A stretch of DNA of 64,000 bases from Dehalococcoidia bacterium (GTDB lineage: Bacteria; Chloroflexota; Dehalococcoidia; Lucifugimonadales; HRBIN23), in assembly GCA_025060295.1 (NCBI GenBank), contig JANXCH010000001.1, forward strand, positions 176,773-240,772. The letters run 5' to 3'. Made by a program: the position numbers and the translations under genes. Every line of letters starts with the position of its first letter. Position 1 is the stretch's first letter. The notes under the pieces are model-generated. The model did no database searches and was not told the origin of the DNA. It worked only from the letters and a program-made list of their open reading frames with translations. Below are positions 1 through 8,492 of the stretch, piece after piece.

Positions 1-565
1 TCAACGCCTTGGCCTCATCTGCGGGAACAGAGGCACTCTCACGCACCGCCTTCTCCGCCCATTCCGCATTGCGCCCCCGCAGCTGGGCAAGGCTGCGGAT
101 GTAGGCGACCGCATCGTTGAGGATCTTCTCCTGCATAGGTGAACGGCTGTCGGCCTGCTGGTCTGTCCCCCCGAGGGGGACAGGGGTGGCTGCACCGATC
201 TCAGTGCCGGGGGCCATGGCGGCGATGTGCGCCGAAAGGGTAATAAAAGTGCCCGCCGAGGCAGCCCGAGCCCCTGCCGGCGCCACGTACACAATGACAG
301 GCACCCGAGCGTTGATAATGCGTTGGATAATCTCGCGCATGCTTTCGTCCAGGCCCCCTGGGGTGTCCAGCATGATGACGGCGGCGGTGGCGCTGCGGCG
401 CTCCGCTTCGTCCAGACCCCGCTCTATGTAGCGTGTCAGGGCAGGGTTGATAGTGCCCTTCACCCTCAGCACGACCACCTGGGGGGTCGCCGCCATAAGG
501 GGCAGTGCCAGAAGGAAAACCAGCAGGGTGGCTAACAGAAAGGCCAGACCGAAACGCGCTACCAC
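1..565 (-). CDS. NfeD-family membrane-bound serine protease (ClpP-like), 3' part missing
   Basis: The visible 188 residues start with a hydrophobic signal/membrane segment (about residues 5-24), followed by a ClpP/crotonase-fold domain typical of NfeD-type membrane proteases. Visible motifs are LDTPGG, the ASAGTFI segment that carries the nucleophilic serine in this family, and MAPGTEIGAATPV. The family degrades membrane or stomatin-like partner proteins; the stomatin partner and the C-terminal membrane/OB-fold part would lie outside the window to the left. The start is a GTG at 565 with AGGGGT upstream; an ATG slightly further upstream is out of frame. A TATAAT -10 box lies at 601-596 on the same strand. 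The gene runs off the left edge, so it is partial because of the window, not broken. Confidence 0.85.
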   Translation of the reverse strand, partial: MVARFGLAFLLATLLVFLLALPLMAATPQVVVLRVKGTINPALTRYIERGLDEAERRSATAAVIMLDTPGGLDESMREIIQRIINARVPVIVYVAPAGARAASAGTFITLSAHIAAMAPGTEIGAATPVPLGGTDQQADSRSPMQEKILNDAVAYIRSLAQLRGRNAEWAEKAVRESASVPADEAKAL

Positions 566-595
566 CCGCCACCCCTGAAGGACATGCTCCCTTCT

Positions 596-601
596 ATTAT
601 A
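596..601 (-). promoter_or_regulatory. -10 box for the nfeD-like gene
   Basis: A consensus TATAAT reads on the minus strand about 30 bases upstream of the GTG start of the protease gene. The matching -35 is weak (AAGCAT at 17 bp). The rest of 566-688 holds a small hairpin (GCTTCC/GGAAGC at 621-638) and the tRNA-Val promoter. Confidence 0.5.
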
Positions 602-649
602 CAGGAGCCACACCCGCAATGCTTCCCCCTGAGGAAGCCTCCTTTGCCC

Positions 650-679
650 TTGACGCTTTTTCGTACCGCCCTCTACACT
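650..679 (+). promoter_or_regulatory. Promoter of tRNA-Val
   Basis: TTGACG (650-655) and TACACT (674-679) are separated by 18 bp and end 9 bases before the first base of the tRNA. This fits a sigma-70 type promoter with a very short 5' leader. Confidence 0.6.
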
Positions 680-688
680 AGAGGCGTG

Positions 689-765
689 GGGCGGGTAGCT
701 CAGAGGCCCAGAGCACTGCGTTGACATCGCAGGGGTCATAGGTTCGAATCCTATCCCGCCCACCA
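689..765 (+). tRNA. tRNA-Val (anticodon GAC)
   Basis: A full cloverleaf can be drawn: acceptor GGGCGGG/CCCGCCC (689-695 with 755-761), D arm GCTC/GAGC, anticodon stem CTGCG/CGCAG with loop TTGACAT (anticodon GAC, reads GTC), T arm ATAGG TTCGAAT CCTAT, discriminator A and an encoded CCA at 763-765. Confidence 0.95.
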
Positions 766-828
766 TTGCTCTCAGCGGAGCATCGGCGTTGGGAACCGTC
801 TGCTAACTGCCCACCACCTTTGGTGTGT

Positions 829-844
829 TCCCCCTAACGGGGGA
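829..844 (+). promoter_or_regulatory. Hairpin in the thrS leader
   Basis: TCCCCC-TAAC-GGGGGA forms a 6-bp hairpin about 80 bases upstream of the thrS start. It is not followed by a U run and no T-box consensus is visible in 766-926. It may be a leader element or may have no function. Confidence 0.25.
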
Positions 845-926
845 CAACAGACTCCCTTCCTTCCATCTATGCCCTCCGCTCTCCTTTGCTGTGTGTGCTC
901 CTATCTCTGTTCGCAGGAGAATGTTT

Positions 927-2681
927 ATGATCGTATCCCATAAAACCCGTGTGCCCCCTGAAGTGGCAGACCTGCGCGCCCGCCTGCGCCACTCGGCGGC
1001 TCATATTATGGCCGACGCCGTTTTAACCCTGTTCCCCGAGGCCAAACTGACTATCGGACCCCCCACTGAGGACGGTTTTTACTATGACTTTGATGTCCCC
1101 CACCCGTTCACTCAAGATGATTTGGCACGGATTGAACAGGTGATGCGCCAACGGGTAGAGGCCGACTTGCCCTTCGTGCGCCACGAGGTCTCACGGGAAG
1201 AGGCCCGACGCCGCTTCGCCTCCAACCCCTACAAACTAGAGATCATCGAGAGCATCCCCGAGGGGGAACCCATCACCCTCTACAGCCATGGTTCCTTTGT
1301 GGACCTCTGTCGGGGTTCACATGTGGAGCGCACAGGGCAAGTACGCTATTTCAAACTGCTCACTGTGGCAGGGGCCTACTGGCGCGGGGACGAGCGTAAT
1401 CCTATGCTCCAGCGTATCTACGGAACGGCCTTTGAGAGCCAGGAGGCTCTGGAGGACTTCCTGCGCCGACGGGAAGAGGCCCTAAAGCGCGATCACCGCA
1501 AACTGGGGAAGGAACTGGACCTGTTCTCCATCCACGACGAGGTGGGGCCGGGGCTAATCCTTTGGCATCCGAAGGGGGCTGTGGTGCGCTCCCTGATTGA
1601 AGACCTTTGGCGCCGCGTGCATCTGCAGGCGGGGTATCACCTGGCCTATACCCCTCACCTGGGGCGGGCGCGCCTGTGGGAGACCAGCGGCCACCTCGCC
1701 TTCTACAAGGAGAATATGTACCCCCCGATGGAGATGGAGGGGGAGCAGTACTATGCCAAGCCCATGAACTGCCCCTTCCACATTATGATTTACCGCTCGG
1801 CTTTGCGCAGTTATCGGGATCTCCCGTTGCGTATTGGGGAGCTGGGCACAGTCTACCGTTATGAGCGGGGAGGGGTGCTGCACGGCCTGATGCGCGTGCG
1901 GGGGTTCACCCAGGACGATGCCCACATCTTCTGCCGCCCTGACCAAGTGGAGCAGGAGGTTATGGGGGTGCTGGATCTCACCTTCTCCCTGCTGGAGATT
2001 TTCGGCTTCCGCGAGGTGGAGGTAGTGCTCTCCACGCGGCCGGCCAAGGCCGTGGGCGACGTCCAGATGTGGGAGGTGGCTACCCAGTCCCTCCGCCACG
2101 CCCTGGAGAAGCGGGGCCTGGAATATGACGTGGACGAGGGCGGGGGTGCCTTCTACGGCCCCAAGATAGACATCAAAATTCGGGATGCCCTGGAACGGGC
2201 TTGGCAATGCACCACCGTTCAGTTTGACTTCAACTTGCCGGAGCGCTTTGACCTCACCTACCAAGGGCCTGATGGTCAGAGGCACCGCCCCTATATGGTG
2301 CACCGTGCTATCCTCGGCTCGTTGGAGCGGTTCTTGGGAGTGCTCATTGAGCATTACGGGGGGGCCTTCCCGGTGTGGCTGGCTCCCGTGCAGGCGGTCA
2401 TCATCCCTATCGCCGACCGGCACGTGCACTATGCCCAGCAGGTCGCCCAGGCGTTGCGGGAAAAGGGCATCCGCGTGCACCTGGACGACCGCGGCGAGCG
2501 CATGCAGGCCAAGATACGGGACGCCCAACTGCACAAGGTGCCCTATATGCTCATCGTTGGGGATAGGGAGGCCTCCACGGGGGCGGTGGCGGTGCGCCTG
2601 CGCAGCGGGGAGGACCTGGGGCCTGTGCCCTTGGCCATCTTGACGGAGCGTATCCACAGGGAAGTGACAGAGCACCGCTAG
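927..2681 (+). CDS. thrS: Threonyl-tRNA synthetase
   Basis: Charges tRNA-Thr with threonine in the cytoplasm. The 584 residues hold the N2 editing domain (RHSAAH near residue 29, DLCRGSH), the class II catalytic core (MNCPFH with the zinc cysteine, the motif 2 region YRYERGGVLHGLMRVRGFTQDDAH, motif 3 near LGSLERF) and the C-terminal anticodon-binding domain. The N-terminal TGS domain of the usual 640-residue enzyme is absent: the protein starts almost directly at the editing domain. The ATG at 927 is chosen because GCAGGAGA lies 6-7 bases upstream. An in-frame GTG at 825 would add 34 residues with no TGS-like sequence. It stands alone between tRNA-Val and the aminotransferase. Confidence 0.95.
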   Translation: MIVSHKTRVPPEVADLRARLRHSAAHIMADAVLTLFPEAKLTIGPPTEDGFYYDFDVPHPFTQDDLARIEQVMRQRVEADLPFVRHEVSREEARRRFASNPYKLEIIESIPEGEPITLYSHGSFVDLCRGSHVERTGQVRYFKLLTVAGAYWRGDERNPMLQRIYGTAFESQEALEDFLRRREEALKRDHRKLGKELDLFSIHDEVGPGLILWHPKGAVVRSLIEDLWRRVHLQAGYHLAYTPHLGRARLWETSGHLAFYKENMYPPMEMEGEQYYAKPMNCPFHIMIYRSALRSYRDLPLRIGELGTVYRYERGGVLHGLMRVRGFTQDDAHIFCRPDQVEQEVMGVLDLTFSLLEIFGFREVEVVLSTRPAKAVGDVQMWEVATQSLRHALEKRGLEYDVDEGGGAFYGPKIDIKIRDALERAWQCTTVQFDFNLPERFDLTYQGPDGQRHRPYMVHRAILGSLERFLGVLIEHYGGAFPVWLAPVQAVIIPIADRHVHYAQQVAQALREKGIRVHLDDRGERMQAKIRDAQLHKVPYMLIVGDREASTGAVAVRLRSGEDLGPVPLAILTERIHREVTEHR

Positions 2682-2744
2682 CGTTGCAGGCGTGCTATTA
2701 TAGGATATGTGCCCCTCTTCACAAAGGGGGCAGAGGAGGCGAGC

Positions 2745-3857
2745 GTGGCCAACTTACGCGTCCCAGGCCCAACCCCATGCCCAGAGGATGTGCTGGCAGC
2801 CGTCGGGAGGCAGATGATCAACCACCGGGGACCCGAGTTCAAGGACCTCATCACCCGCATCCACCAACGGCTCCAGCAGGTGTTCCAGACCACAAACGAC
2901 GTCCTCATCTTCACCGCCTCGGGCACCGGGGCGATGGAAGCCTGTCTGGTCAATACCCTTTCCCCAGGGGATCAGGTGCTGTGCGTGAGCATCGGGGAGT
3001 TTGGGGAGCGCTTCATTCAGATCGCCGAAGCCTATGGGATGCAGGTGGTGAAGGTCGCCTTCCCCTACGGGCAGGCGGCGGATCCTGACCAAGTGCGGAA
3101 GGCCCTCAAGGCTCACCCCCAGGTCAAGGCGGTGTGCATCACCCACAACGAGACCTCCACGGGCGTTACTAACGACCTGCAAACCCTAGCCCAGGTGGTC
3201 AAAGAGGCCGACAAACTCCTGATCGTGGACGCCATCTCCAGTCTGGGGTGCATCCCCTTGCCTGTGGATGCGTGGGGATGCGATGTGGTTGCCACCGCCT
3301 CCCAGAAGGGGTTTATGGTTCCGCCCGGCTTGGCTTTCGTTTCGGTTAGCCCACGGGCGTGGGAGGCTTATAAGACGGCCAAAGCGCCCCGTTTCTATCT
3401 GGATTTTGGGAAGCACAAGTCGTACTACGAGCGGGGCCAGACACCCTGGACGCCTGCGGTCTCCATCTTCTACGGGCTGGATGTCAGCCTGGCCTTTATG
3501 CTCCAACAGGGGATGGAGAATATTTACGCCCATCACGCCCGTATGGGGGCTTTGACCCGACAAGGGGCGCGGGCATTGGGCCTTTCCCTACTGGTGGCTG
3601 ACGAGCGCTACGCCTCCAACACCGTTACTGCTATCAAGGTGCCAGAGGGCGTTGACGGTCGCCGCCTCGAAGCCACGCTGCGGGAGAAGTTTGGGGTGGT
3701 GGTGGCGGGCGGGCAAGGGCCTCTGGCGGGCAAGATCATCCGCATCGGCCATATGGGGTATGTGCGGGAGTCCGACATCCGGGAGTGCCTGGATGCTGTG
3801 GGCAAGGCTTTGCTGTCCCTGGGCTACCGTGTGCCCACAGTGACGCGCGCGGTGTAA
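2745..3857 (+). CDS. Class V aminotransferase (alanine-glyoxylate/serine-pyruvate type)
   Basis: A PLP-dependent fold-type I aminotransferase of 370 residues. It begins with the family signature LRVPGPTPCPEDVL, has HRGPEF, TASGTGAME (cofactor phosphate site), VDAISSLG with the PLP-ring aspartate, and the Schiff-base lysine K188 in ASQKGF. The GTG start at 2745 follows GAGGAGG by five bases; an in-frame ATG at 2709 has no such site. The stop is two bases from serA, so both are probably one transcript. The context suggests transamination in serine metabolism: family members act as serine-pyruvate/alanine-glyoxylate aminotransferases and in some organisms replace SerC on phosphohydroxypyruvate. 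Which substrate is used here cannot be decided from sequence alone. Confidence 0.9.
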   Translation: MANLRVPGPTPCPEDVLAAVGRQMINHRGPEFKDLITRIHQRLQQVFQTTNDVLIFTASGTGAMEACLVNTLSPGDQVLCVSIGEFGERFIQIAEAYGMQVVKVAFPYGQAADPDQVRKALKAHPQVKAVCITHNETSTGVTNDLQTLAQVVKEADKLLIVDAISSLGCIPLPVDAWGCDVVATASQKGFMVPPGLAFVSVSPRAWEAYKTAKAPRFYLDFGKHKSYYERGQTPWTPAVSIFYGLDVSLAFMLQQGMENIYAHHARMGALTRQGARALGLSLLVADERYASNTVTAIKVPEGVDGRRLEATLREKFGVVVAGGQGPLAGKIIRIGHMGYVRESDIRECLDAVGKALLSLGYRVPTVTRAV

Positions 3858-3859
3858 AG

Positions 3860-5458
3860 ATGCCTCGGTTGCGTATTCTCGTGGCTGATCCCTTACATCC
3901 CCAGGGCGTGGAGTTTCTGCGCTCCCAGCCCGATGTGGAGGTGGTGCTGCGCCAGAAGGACGCTCCGGCCGAGGCGTTCATACACCATCTGCGGGAGGCG
4001 CACGCCCTCATCGTCCGCAGTGAGACGAAGGTTACATCGGACCTGTTTGCCCAGGCCCCCAATCTTGTGGTGGTTGGACGCGCCGGGGTGGGGGTGGACA
4101 ACATTGATGTGGAGGAGGCTACCCGCCGTGGGGTGGCGGTGGTCAACGCTCCCACGGGGAACATCATCGCTGCAGCCGAGCACACCATCGCCCTTTTGCT
4201 GGCGGTGGCACGCCGCATCCCCCAGGCGCACGCCTCCCTTCAGCGGGGCGAGTGGAAGCGCTCCCAGTTCATTGGCACCCAGGTGCGGGACAAAACCTTG
4301 GGCATCATCGGTTTGGGGCGCGTGGGCTCCCAGGTGGCCCAGCGGGCCCGAGGTTTGCAGATGCGCCTTCTCGCCTATGACCCCTTCGTCTCGGCCGACT
4401 TTGCCCAAAGGCTTGGCGTCACCCTGGTGCCCCTAGAGCGCCTCCTGCAGGAGGCGGACTTCGTTACCATTCACGCCCCCTTGACCCCCGCCACCCGCCA
4501 CCTCATAGGCACAGGGCAACTGGCTTTAATGAAGCCAGGAGCCTACCTCATCAATGTGGCGCGGGGCGACCTAGTGGACGAGGAGGCGCTCCTGCGGAGC
4601 CTCAACGAGGGGCGCTTGGCAGGGGCGGCGCTGGACGTGTTCTCCCAAGAGCCGCCGCCCGCTGATCATCCCCTTCTGCGCCATCCCCGTGTGGTGGTCA
4701 CCCCCCATCTCGGGGCCTCCACCGAGGAGGCTCAGGCGGAGGTGGCACAAGAGGTGGCGGAGCAGGTGCTGGCGGTGCTCCGTGGGCAGCCCTCGGCATA
4801 TACCATCAACGCCCCCATGGTGGTGCCCGAGTCCCAAAAGGTCTTGGCCCCCTATCTGCCCGTAGCGACCACCCTCGGGCGCATCGCCATTCAACTCCTG
4901 GACGGGCAACTGCAACGGGTCGTGTTACGCTATCAGGGGGAGATCGCCCAGCATGACACCACCATCTTGAAGGCAGCCGCTTTGGTGGGGCTCCTGCAAC
5001 CCACCACCGACCAACGGGTGAACCTGGTCAATGCCCAATCGGTGGCGACCCGCCGTGGCCTCGTGGTGGCCGAGGAGAAGGGCCCTGCACCTGAACATTA
5101 CGCCAGCCTGTTGGGGGTGGAACTGGAGGCTACCGGCGGGCGGGTGTCCCTAGTGGGCACCGCTATGCGCGGGGAGGTGCACATCGTCCAAGTGAAGGGG
5201 TACTGGCTGGATTTGGTGCCCTCTGCTCCCTACCTGCTTTTCATTGACCACCACGACCGCCCCGGGCTTATCGGTGCGGTGGGGAGCATCACGGGGCGCC
5301 ACGATATCAACATTAGTTTCATGGAGGTGGGGCGCTTTGAGCCGCGGGGGCGAGCCATGATGGTGCTGGGGCTGGACGACCCTATGCCCCCCGAAGTGTT
5401 GGCCCAGGTGCGTGCCCTGCCTTATATCTATAGCGCCCGCCTGGTGCATACGGCCTAG
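3860..5458 (+). CDS. serA: D-3-phosphoglycerate dehydrogenase
   Basis: First step of serine synthesis: NAD-linked oxidation of 3-phosphoglycerate to phosphohydroxypyruvate. The 532-residue protein has the long form: substrate and Rossmann domains (GLGRVG at 151-156), the Arg and His catalytic signatures (NVARGDLVDEEALL, PHLGAST with H283), an allosteric substrate-binding (ASB) domain, and a C-terminal ACT domain (YLLFIDHHDRPGLIGAVGSI) that usually mediates serine feedback. The ATG lies two bases after the stop of the aminotransferase, indicating translational coupling. An upstream in-frame ATG at 3785 would overlap that gene and is rejected. Confidence 0.96.
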   Translation: MPRLRILVADPLHPQGVEFLRSQPDVEVVLRQKDAPAEAFIHHLREAHALIVRSETKVTSDLFAQAPNLVVVGRAGVGVDNIDVEEATRRGVAVVNAPTGNIIAAAEHTIALLLAVARRIPQAHASLQRGEWKRSQFIGTQVRDKTLGIIGLGRVGSQVAQRARGLQMRLLAYDPFVSADFAQRLGVTLVPLERLLQEADFVTIHAPLTPATRHLIGTGQLALMKPGAYLINVARGDLVDEEALLRSLNEGRLAGAALDVFSQEPPPADHPLLRHPRVVVTPHLGASTEEAQAEVAQEVAEQVLAVLRGQPSAYTINAPMVVPESQKVLAPYLPVATTLGRIAIQLLDGQLQRVVLRYQGEIAQHDTTILKAAALVGLLQPTTDQRVNLVNAQSVATRRGLVVAEEKGPAPEHYASLLGVELEATGGRVSLVGTAMRGEVHIVQVKGYWLDLVPSAPYLLFIDHHDRPGLIGAVGSITGRHDINISFMEVGRFEPRGRAMMVLGLDDPMPPEVLAQVRALPYIYSARLVHTA

Positions 5459-5495
5459 TATCCCCCCGCATCCCTAGCTGTGCCCGTGCCGGCAC

Positions 5496-5515
5496 AAGGG
5501 CCTTCGGCCCCTTTT
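5496..5515 (+). terminator. Rho-independent terminator after serA
   Basis: AAGGGCC-TTC-GGCCCCTT forms a 7-bp GC-rich hairpin with one bulged C, followed by TTTT. It lies 40 bases after the serA stop. A short palindrome, GTGCCGGCAC, sits directly before it (5486-5495). Confidence 0.65.
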
Positions 5516-5541
5516 GCGTTTTCTGGGACTGGTGCTATGAT
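5514..5541 (+). promoter_or_regulatory. Promoter of the malic enzyme pair
   Basis: TTGCGT (5514-5519), 16-bp spacer, TATGAT (5536-5541), just after the terminator hairpin. The Shine-Dalgarno AAGGAGGA (5571-5578) is 8 bases before the GTG start of the first malic enzyme. Confidence 0.45.
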
Positions 5542-5586
5542 GAGGCCCAGGGAGGAGCCCCCCCACGGGCAAGGAGGAAGCCAGCC

Positions 5587-7026
5587 GTGCCTGCCAAAGA
5601 GCCCGAAGTTACCTATAGCGTGACCGTGCGGGCGGAATATCCCAACCGCCCCGGCATGCTGGGGCGTATTACCACCGCCATCGGCGAAGTCGGGGGCGAC
5701 ATCGGGGCGGTCGACCTCATTCACTCCAGCCGTTCGGTAATGGTGCGGGACTTCACCGTCAACGCCCGGGACACCGCCCACGCCCAACAGATCGTCAAGG
5801 CCATTCGCCGGGTGCCGGGGGTGAAAGTCATCCACGCCTCCGATAGGGTCTTCCTCACCCACCTAGGGGGCAAGATCGGTGTCTACAGCAAGGTGCCGCT
5901 CAAGACCCGCACCGACCTTTCCCTGGCGTATACCCCCGGAGTGGGGCGTGTGAGCATGGCCATCCACGATGACCCGCAGAGTGTGTGGACGCTCACCAGC
6001 AAGGCCAACACGGTGGCGGTGGTTACTGATGGCACCGCTGTGCTGGGTCTCGGGGATGTGGGGCCGGCCGCCGCCCTCCCGGTGATGGAGGGGAAGGCCC
6101 TGCTGTTCAAGGAACTGGGGGGTGTGGACGCCTGGCCTCTTTGCCTAGCCACCAAAGATGTGGATGAAATCGTGCGGACGGTGAAGATTGTTGCCACCGG
6201 GTTCGGGGGAATCAACCTGGAGGACATCGCCGCCCCCCGCTGTTTTGAAATCGAGGAGCGCCTAGTCAAGGAGCTGGACATCCCGGTGATGCACGACGAC
6301 CAGCATGCTACCGCCGTGGCGGTCTTAGCGGGCCTCACCAATGCCTGTAAACTCCTGAAGCGCACTCTTCAAGACCAACGCACCGTCATCCTGGGGGCAG
6401 GGGCCAGTGCCATCGCCACCGCTTGGCTCTTGCTAAAGGCGGGGATGAAGGACATCACCCTGTGCGACCGCCAGGGCATCCTCTACGCCGGGCGTCGGGA
6501 ACATATGAACCCTTACAAGGAGGCCATCGCCCGGCAGACCAATCCCCGGGGCCTGAAAGGCGATTTGATGACGGCGGTGGAAGGGGCGGATGTGTTCATC
6601 GGCCTATCCGGCCCCGGCCTGCTCACCCCGGAACACTTGAAGCGCATGAACCCTAAGCCTATCGTGTTCGCCATGGCCAACCCGGTGCCTGAAATTTTCC
6701 CTGAGGAGGCGGCACCCTACGCAGCCATCATCGGCACAGGGCGCTCGGATTATCCCAATCAAATCAACAATGCCCTCGTATTCCCGGGGATGTTCCGAGG
6801 GGTGCTGGACGTGCGGGCACGGCAGATCACCGACGAGATGAAACTGGCGGCTGCCGAGGCCATCGCCAGCGTGATTCCTCCCCGGGAACTCAATGAGGAA
6901 TATATTGTTCCCAGCGTGTTTGACCGTCGGGTGGTGCCGGCCATCGCCAAAGCGGTGGCGCAGGCGGCCTATAAAAGCGGGGTCGCCCAGCGCTCCCGGC
7001 GGCGCTTGCACATGACGCGGGTGTAG
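5587..7026 (+). CDS. ACT-domain NAD(P)-dependent malic enzyme, copy 1
   Basis: Oxidative decarboxylation of malate to pyruvate. Residues 1-90 form an ACT domain (YSVTVRAEYPNRPGMLGRI), likely an amino-acid or metabolite sensor. The rest is the short bacterial malic enzyme: catalytic tyrosine in LAYTPGVG, LTSKANTVAVVTDG, the lysine/metal region VMEGKALLFKELGGVDAWP, DDQHATAVA and a Rossmann domain (VILGAGASAIATA). The 479-residue length suits an ACT plus short malic enzyme. GTG start with a strong Shine-Dalgarno. It is followed after 14 bases by a closely similar copy. Cofactor preference (NAD or NADP) is not clear from the sequence. Confidence 0.93.
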   Translation: MPAKEPEVTYSVTVRAEYPNRPGMLGRITTAIGEVGGDIGAVDLIHSSRSVMVRDFTVNARDTAHAQQIVKAIRRVPGVKVIHASDRVFLTHLGGKIGVYSKVPLKTRTDLSLAYTPGVGRVSMAIHDDPQSVWTLTSKANTVAVVTDGTAVLGLGDVGPAAALPVMEGKALLFKELGGVDAWPLCLATKDVDEIVRTVKIVATGFGGINLEDIAAPRCFEIEERLVKELDIPVMHDDQHATAVAVLAGLTNACKLLKRTLQDQRTVILGAGASAIATAWLLLKAGMKDITLCDRQGILYAGRREHMNPYKEAIARQTNPRGLKGDLMTAVEGADVFIGLSGPGLLTPEHLKRMNPKPIVFAMANPVPEIFPEEAAPYAAIIGTGRSDYPNQINNALVFPGMFRGVLDVRARQITDEMKLAAAEAIASVIPPRELNEEYIVPSVFDRRVVPAIAKAVAQAAYKSGVAQRSRRRLHMTRV

Positions 7027-7040
7027 ACCCCAGGTCGGCT

Positions 7041-8489
7041 ATGACCACACCTCCACGCTATCCCGAAATCACCTACAGCATCACCGTGCGGGCGGAATAC
7101 CCCAACCGCCCCGGTATGTTGGGCACTATCGGCGTCCAGGTGGGGGCGGTAGGGGGCGACATGGGGGCCGTGGACCTGGTGTATTCCAGCCGCGATATCA
7201 TCGTGCGGGACTTTACCATCAACGCCCGAGACACGGCCCACGCCCAGGAGATTGTGAAAGCCATAAAGGGTGTGCCAGGGGTCAAAGTCCTGCAAGTGTC
7301 CGACCCTGTCTTTCTGGCCCACCTGGGAGGGAAGATCGCCGTCGCCAGCAAGGTGCCGGTGCAGACCCGCACCGACTTGGCCAAGGTCTATACCCCGGGG
7401 GTGGCGCGGGTCTCGCTGGCCATTCGCGACGACCCCAAGGCGGTGTGGACGCTCACCAGCAAGGCCAATACGGTAGCCATCGTAACCGATGGAAGTCGGG
7501 TACTGGGGTTGGGGGATGTAGGCCCTGCTGCCGCCCTGCCCGTGATGGAGGGCAAAGCCCTGCTCTTCAAGGAACTGGGGGGCGTGGATGCCTGGCCCCT
7601 CTGCCTTCAAGCCCGGGAGGTGGAGGAGGTGGTCCGCATTGTCAAGGCCATCTCCACCGGCTTCGGGGGTATCAACCTAGAGGACATCGCCACGCCCCGC
7701 TGCTTTGACATTGAGGACCGCCTCAAGGAGGAACTGGACATCCCCGTCATCCACGACGACCAGCACGCCACGGCGGTGGCGATTTTGGCTGGCTTGCTCA
7801 ACGCCTTACGGCTGGTTCAGAAAAGTCTGGACACGGCACGTATCGTGGTGTGTGGAGTAGGGGCAGCCGGCTCCGCTTGTATCCGCCTGTTGGTGCAAGC
7901 GGGGGCCAAGAATATCATCCCTTACGACAAGGAAGGTATCCTGCACAAGGGGATGTTGACCCCCGACACCCACCGGGTGCGCCGGTGGGTTATCGAGCAT
8001 ACCAATCCCGACAACCTCCAGGGAGACCTGATGCGGGCCGTAGAGGGGGCGGACGTGTTCATTGGGTTGTCGGCTCCGGGAGTGCTGACCAGTGGGCACC
8101 TGAAGCGGATGGCCCCCAAGCCCATCGTTTTCGCTTTGGCCAATCCGGTGCCCGAAATCTTCCCCGAAGAGGCGTCCCCCTATGCTGCCATCATCGCCAC
8201 CGGGCGGTCCGATTACCCCAATCAAATCAACAATGCTTTAGTGTTCCCCGGGATGTTCCGCGGGGTTCTGGATGTGCGGGCACGGCAAATTACGGATGAA
8301 ATGAAACTGGCGGCCGCCGAAGCCCTGGCGAGTGTGATACCGCCGCGGGAGTTGAACCCAGAATACATTATCCCCAGCGTGTTTAATAAGCAGGTCGTGC
8401 GCGCCGTGGCTAAAGCGGTCGGTCAAGCGGCCTATCGGAGCGGGGTCGCCCAGCGCTCCCGCCGGCGGTACCATTTCACACGGCTGTAG
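7041..8489 (+). CDS. ACT-domain NAD(P)-dependent malic enzyme, copy 2
   Basis: A 482-residue paralogue of the gene before it, with the same N-terminal ACT domain (YSITVRAEYPNRPGMLGTI) and the same catalytic motifs (KVYTPGVARV, LTSKANTVAIVTDG, DDQHATAVAIL). The strongest difference is in the Rossmann segment: copy 1 has VILGAGASAIATAW, copy 2 has VVCGVGAAGSACIR, and the residues after it also diverge. That could change cofactor or effector response. It starts at an ATG with only a weak Shine-Dalgarno, 14 bases after copy 1, so it is probably co-transcribed. It ends three bases from the convergent CoA-transferase gene. Confidence 0.93.
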   Translation: MTTPPRYPEITYSITVRAEYPNRPGMLGTIGVQVGAVGGDMGAVDLVYSSRDIIVRDFTINARDTAHAQEIVKAIKGVPGVKVLQVSDPVFLAHLGGKIAVASKVPVQTRTDLAKVYTPGVARVSLAIRDDPKAVWTLTSKANTVAIVTDGSRVLGLGDVGPAAALPVMEGKALLFKELGGVDAWPLCLQAREVEEVVRIVKAISTGFGGINLEDIATPRCFDIEDRLKEELDIPVIHDDQHATAVAILAGLLNALRLVQKSLDTARIVVCGVGAAGSACIRLLVQAGAKNIIPYDKEGILHKGMLTPDTHRVRRWVIEHTNPDNLQGDLMRAVEGADVFIGLSAPGVLTSGHLKRMAPKPIVFALANPVPEIFPEEASPYAAIIATGRSDYPNQINNALVFPGMFRGVLDVRARQITDEMKLAAAEALASVIPPRELNPEYIIPSVFNKQVVRAVAKAVGQAAYRSGVAQRSRRRYHFTRL

Positions 8490-8492
8490 GGA

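Noticed and set aside
766..926. T-box riboswitch upstream of thrS
   Set aside because: No T-box consensus, no terminator/antiterminator pair and no U run are visible; only a small hairpin.
1554..2675. A 373-residue open frame antisense to thrS
   Set aside because: The plus-strand frame is a clear threonyl-tRNA synthetase; the antisense frame has a His/Gln/Pro-rich composition typical of shadows of GC-rich genes and no start signal.
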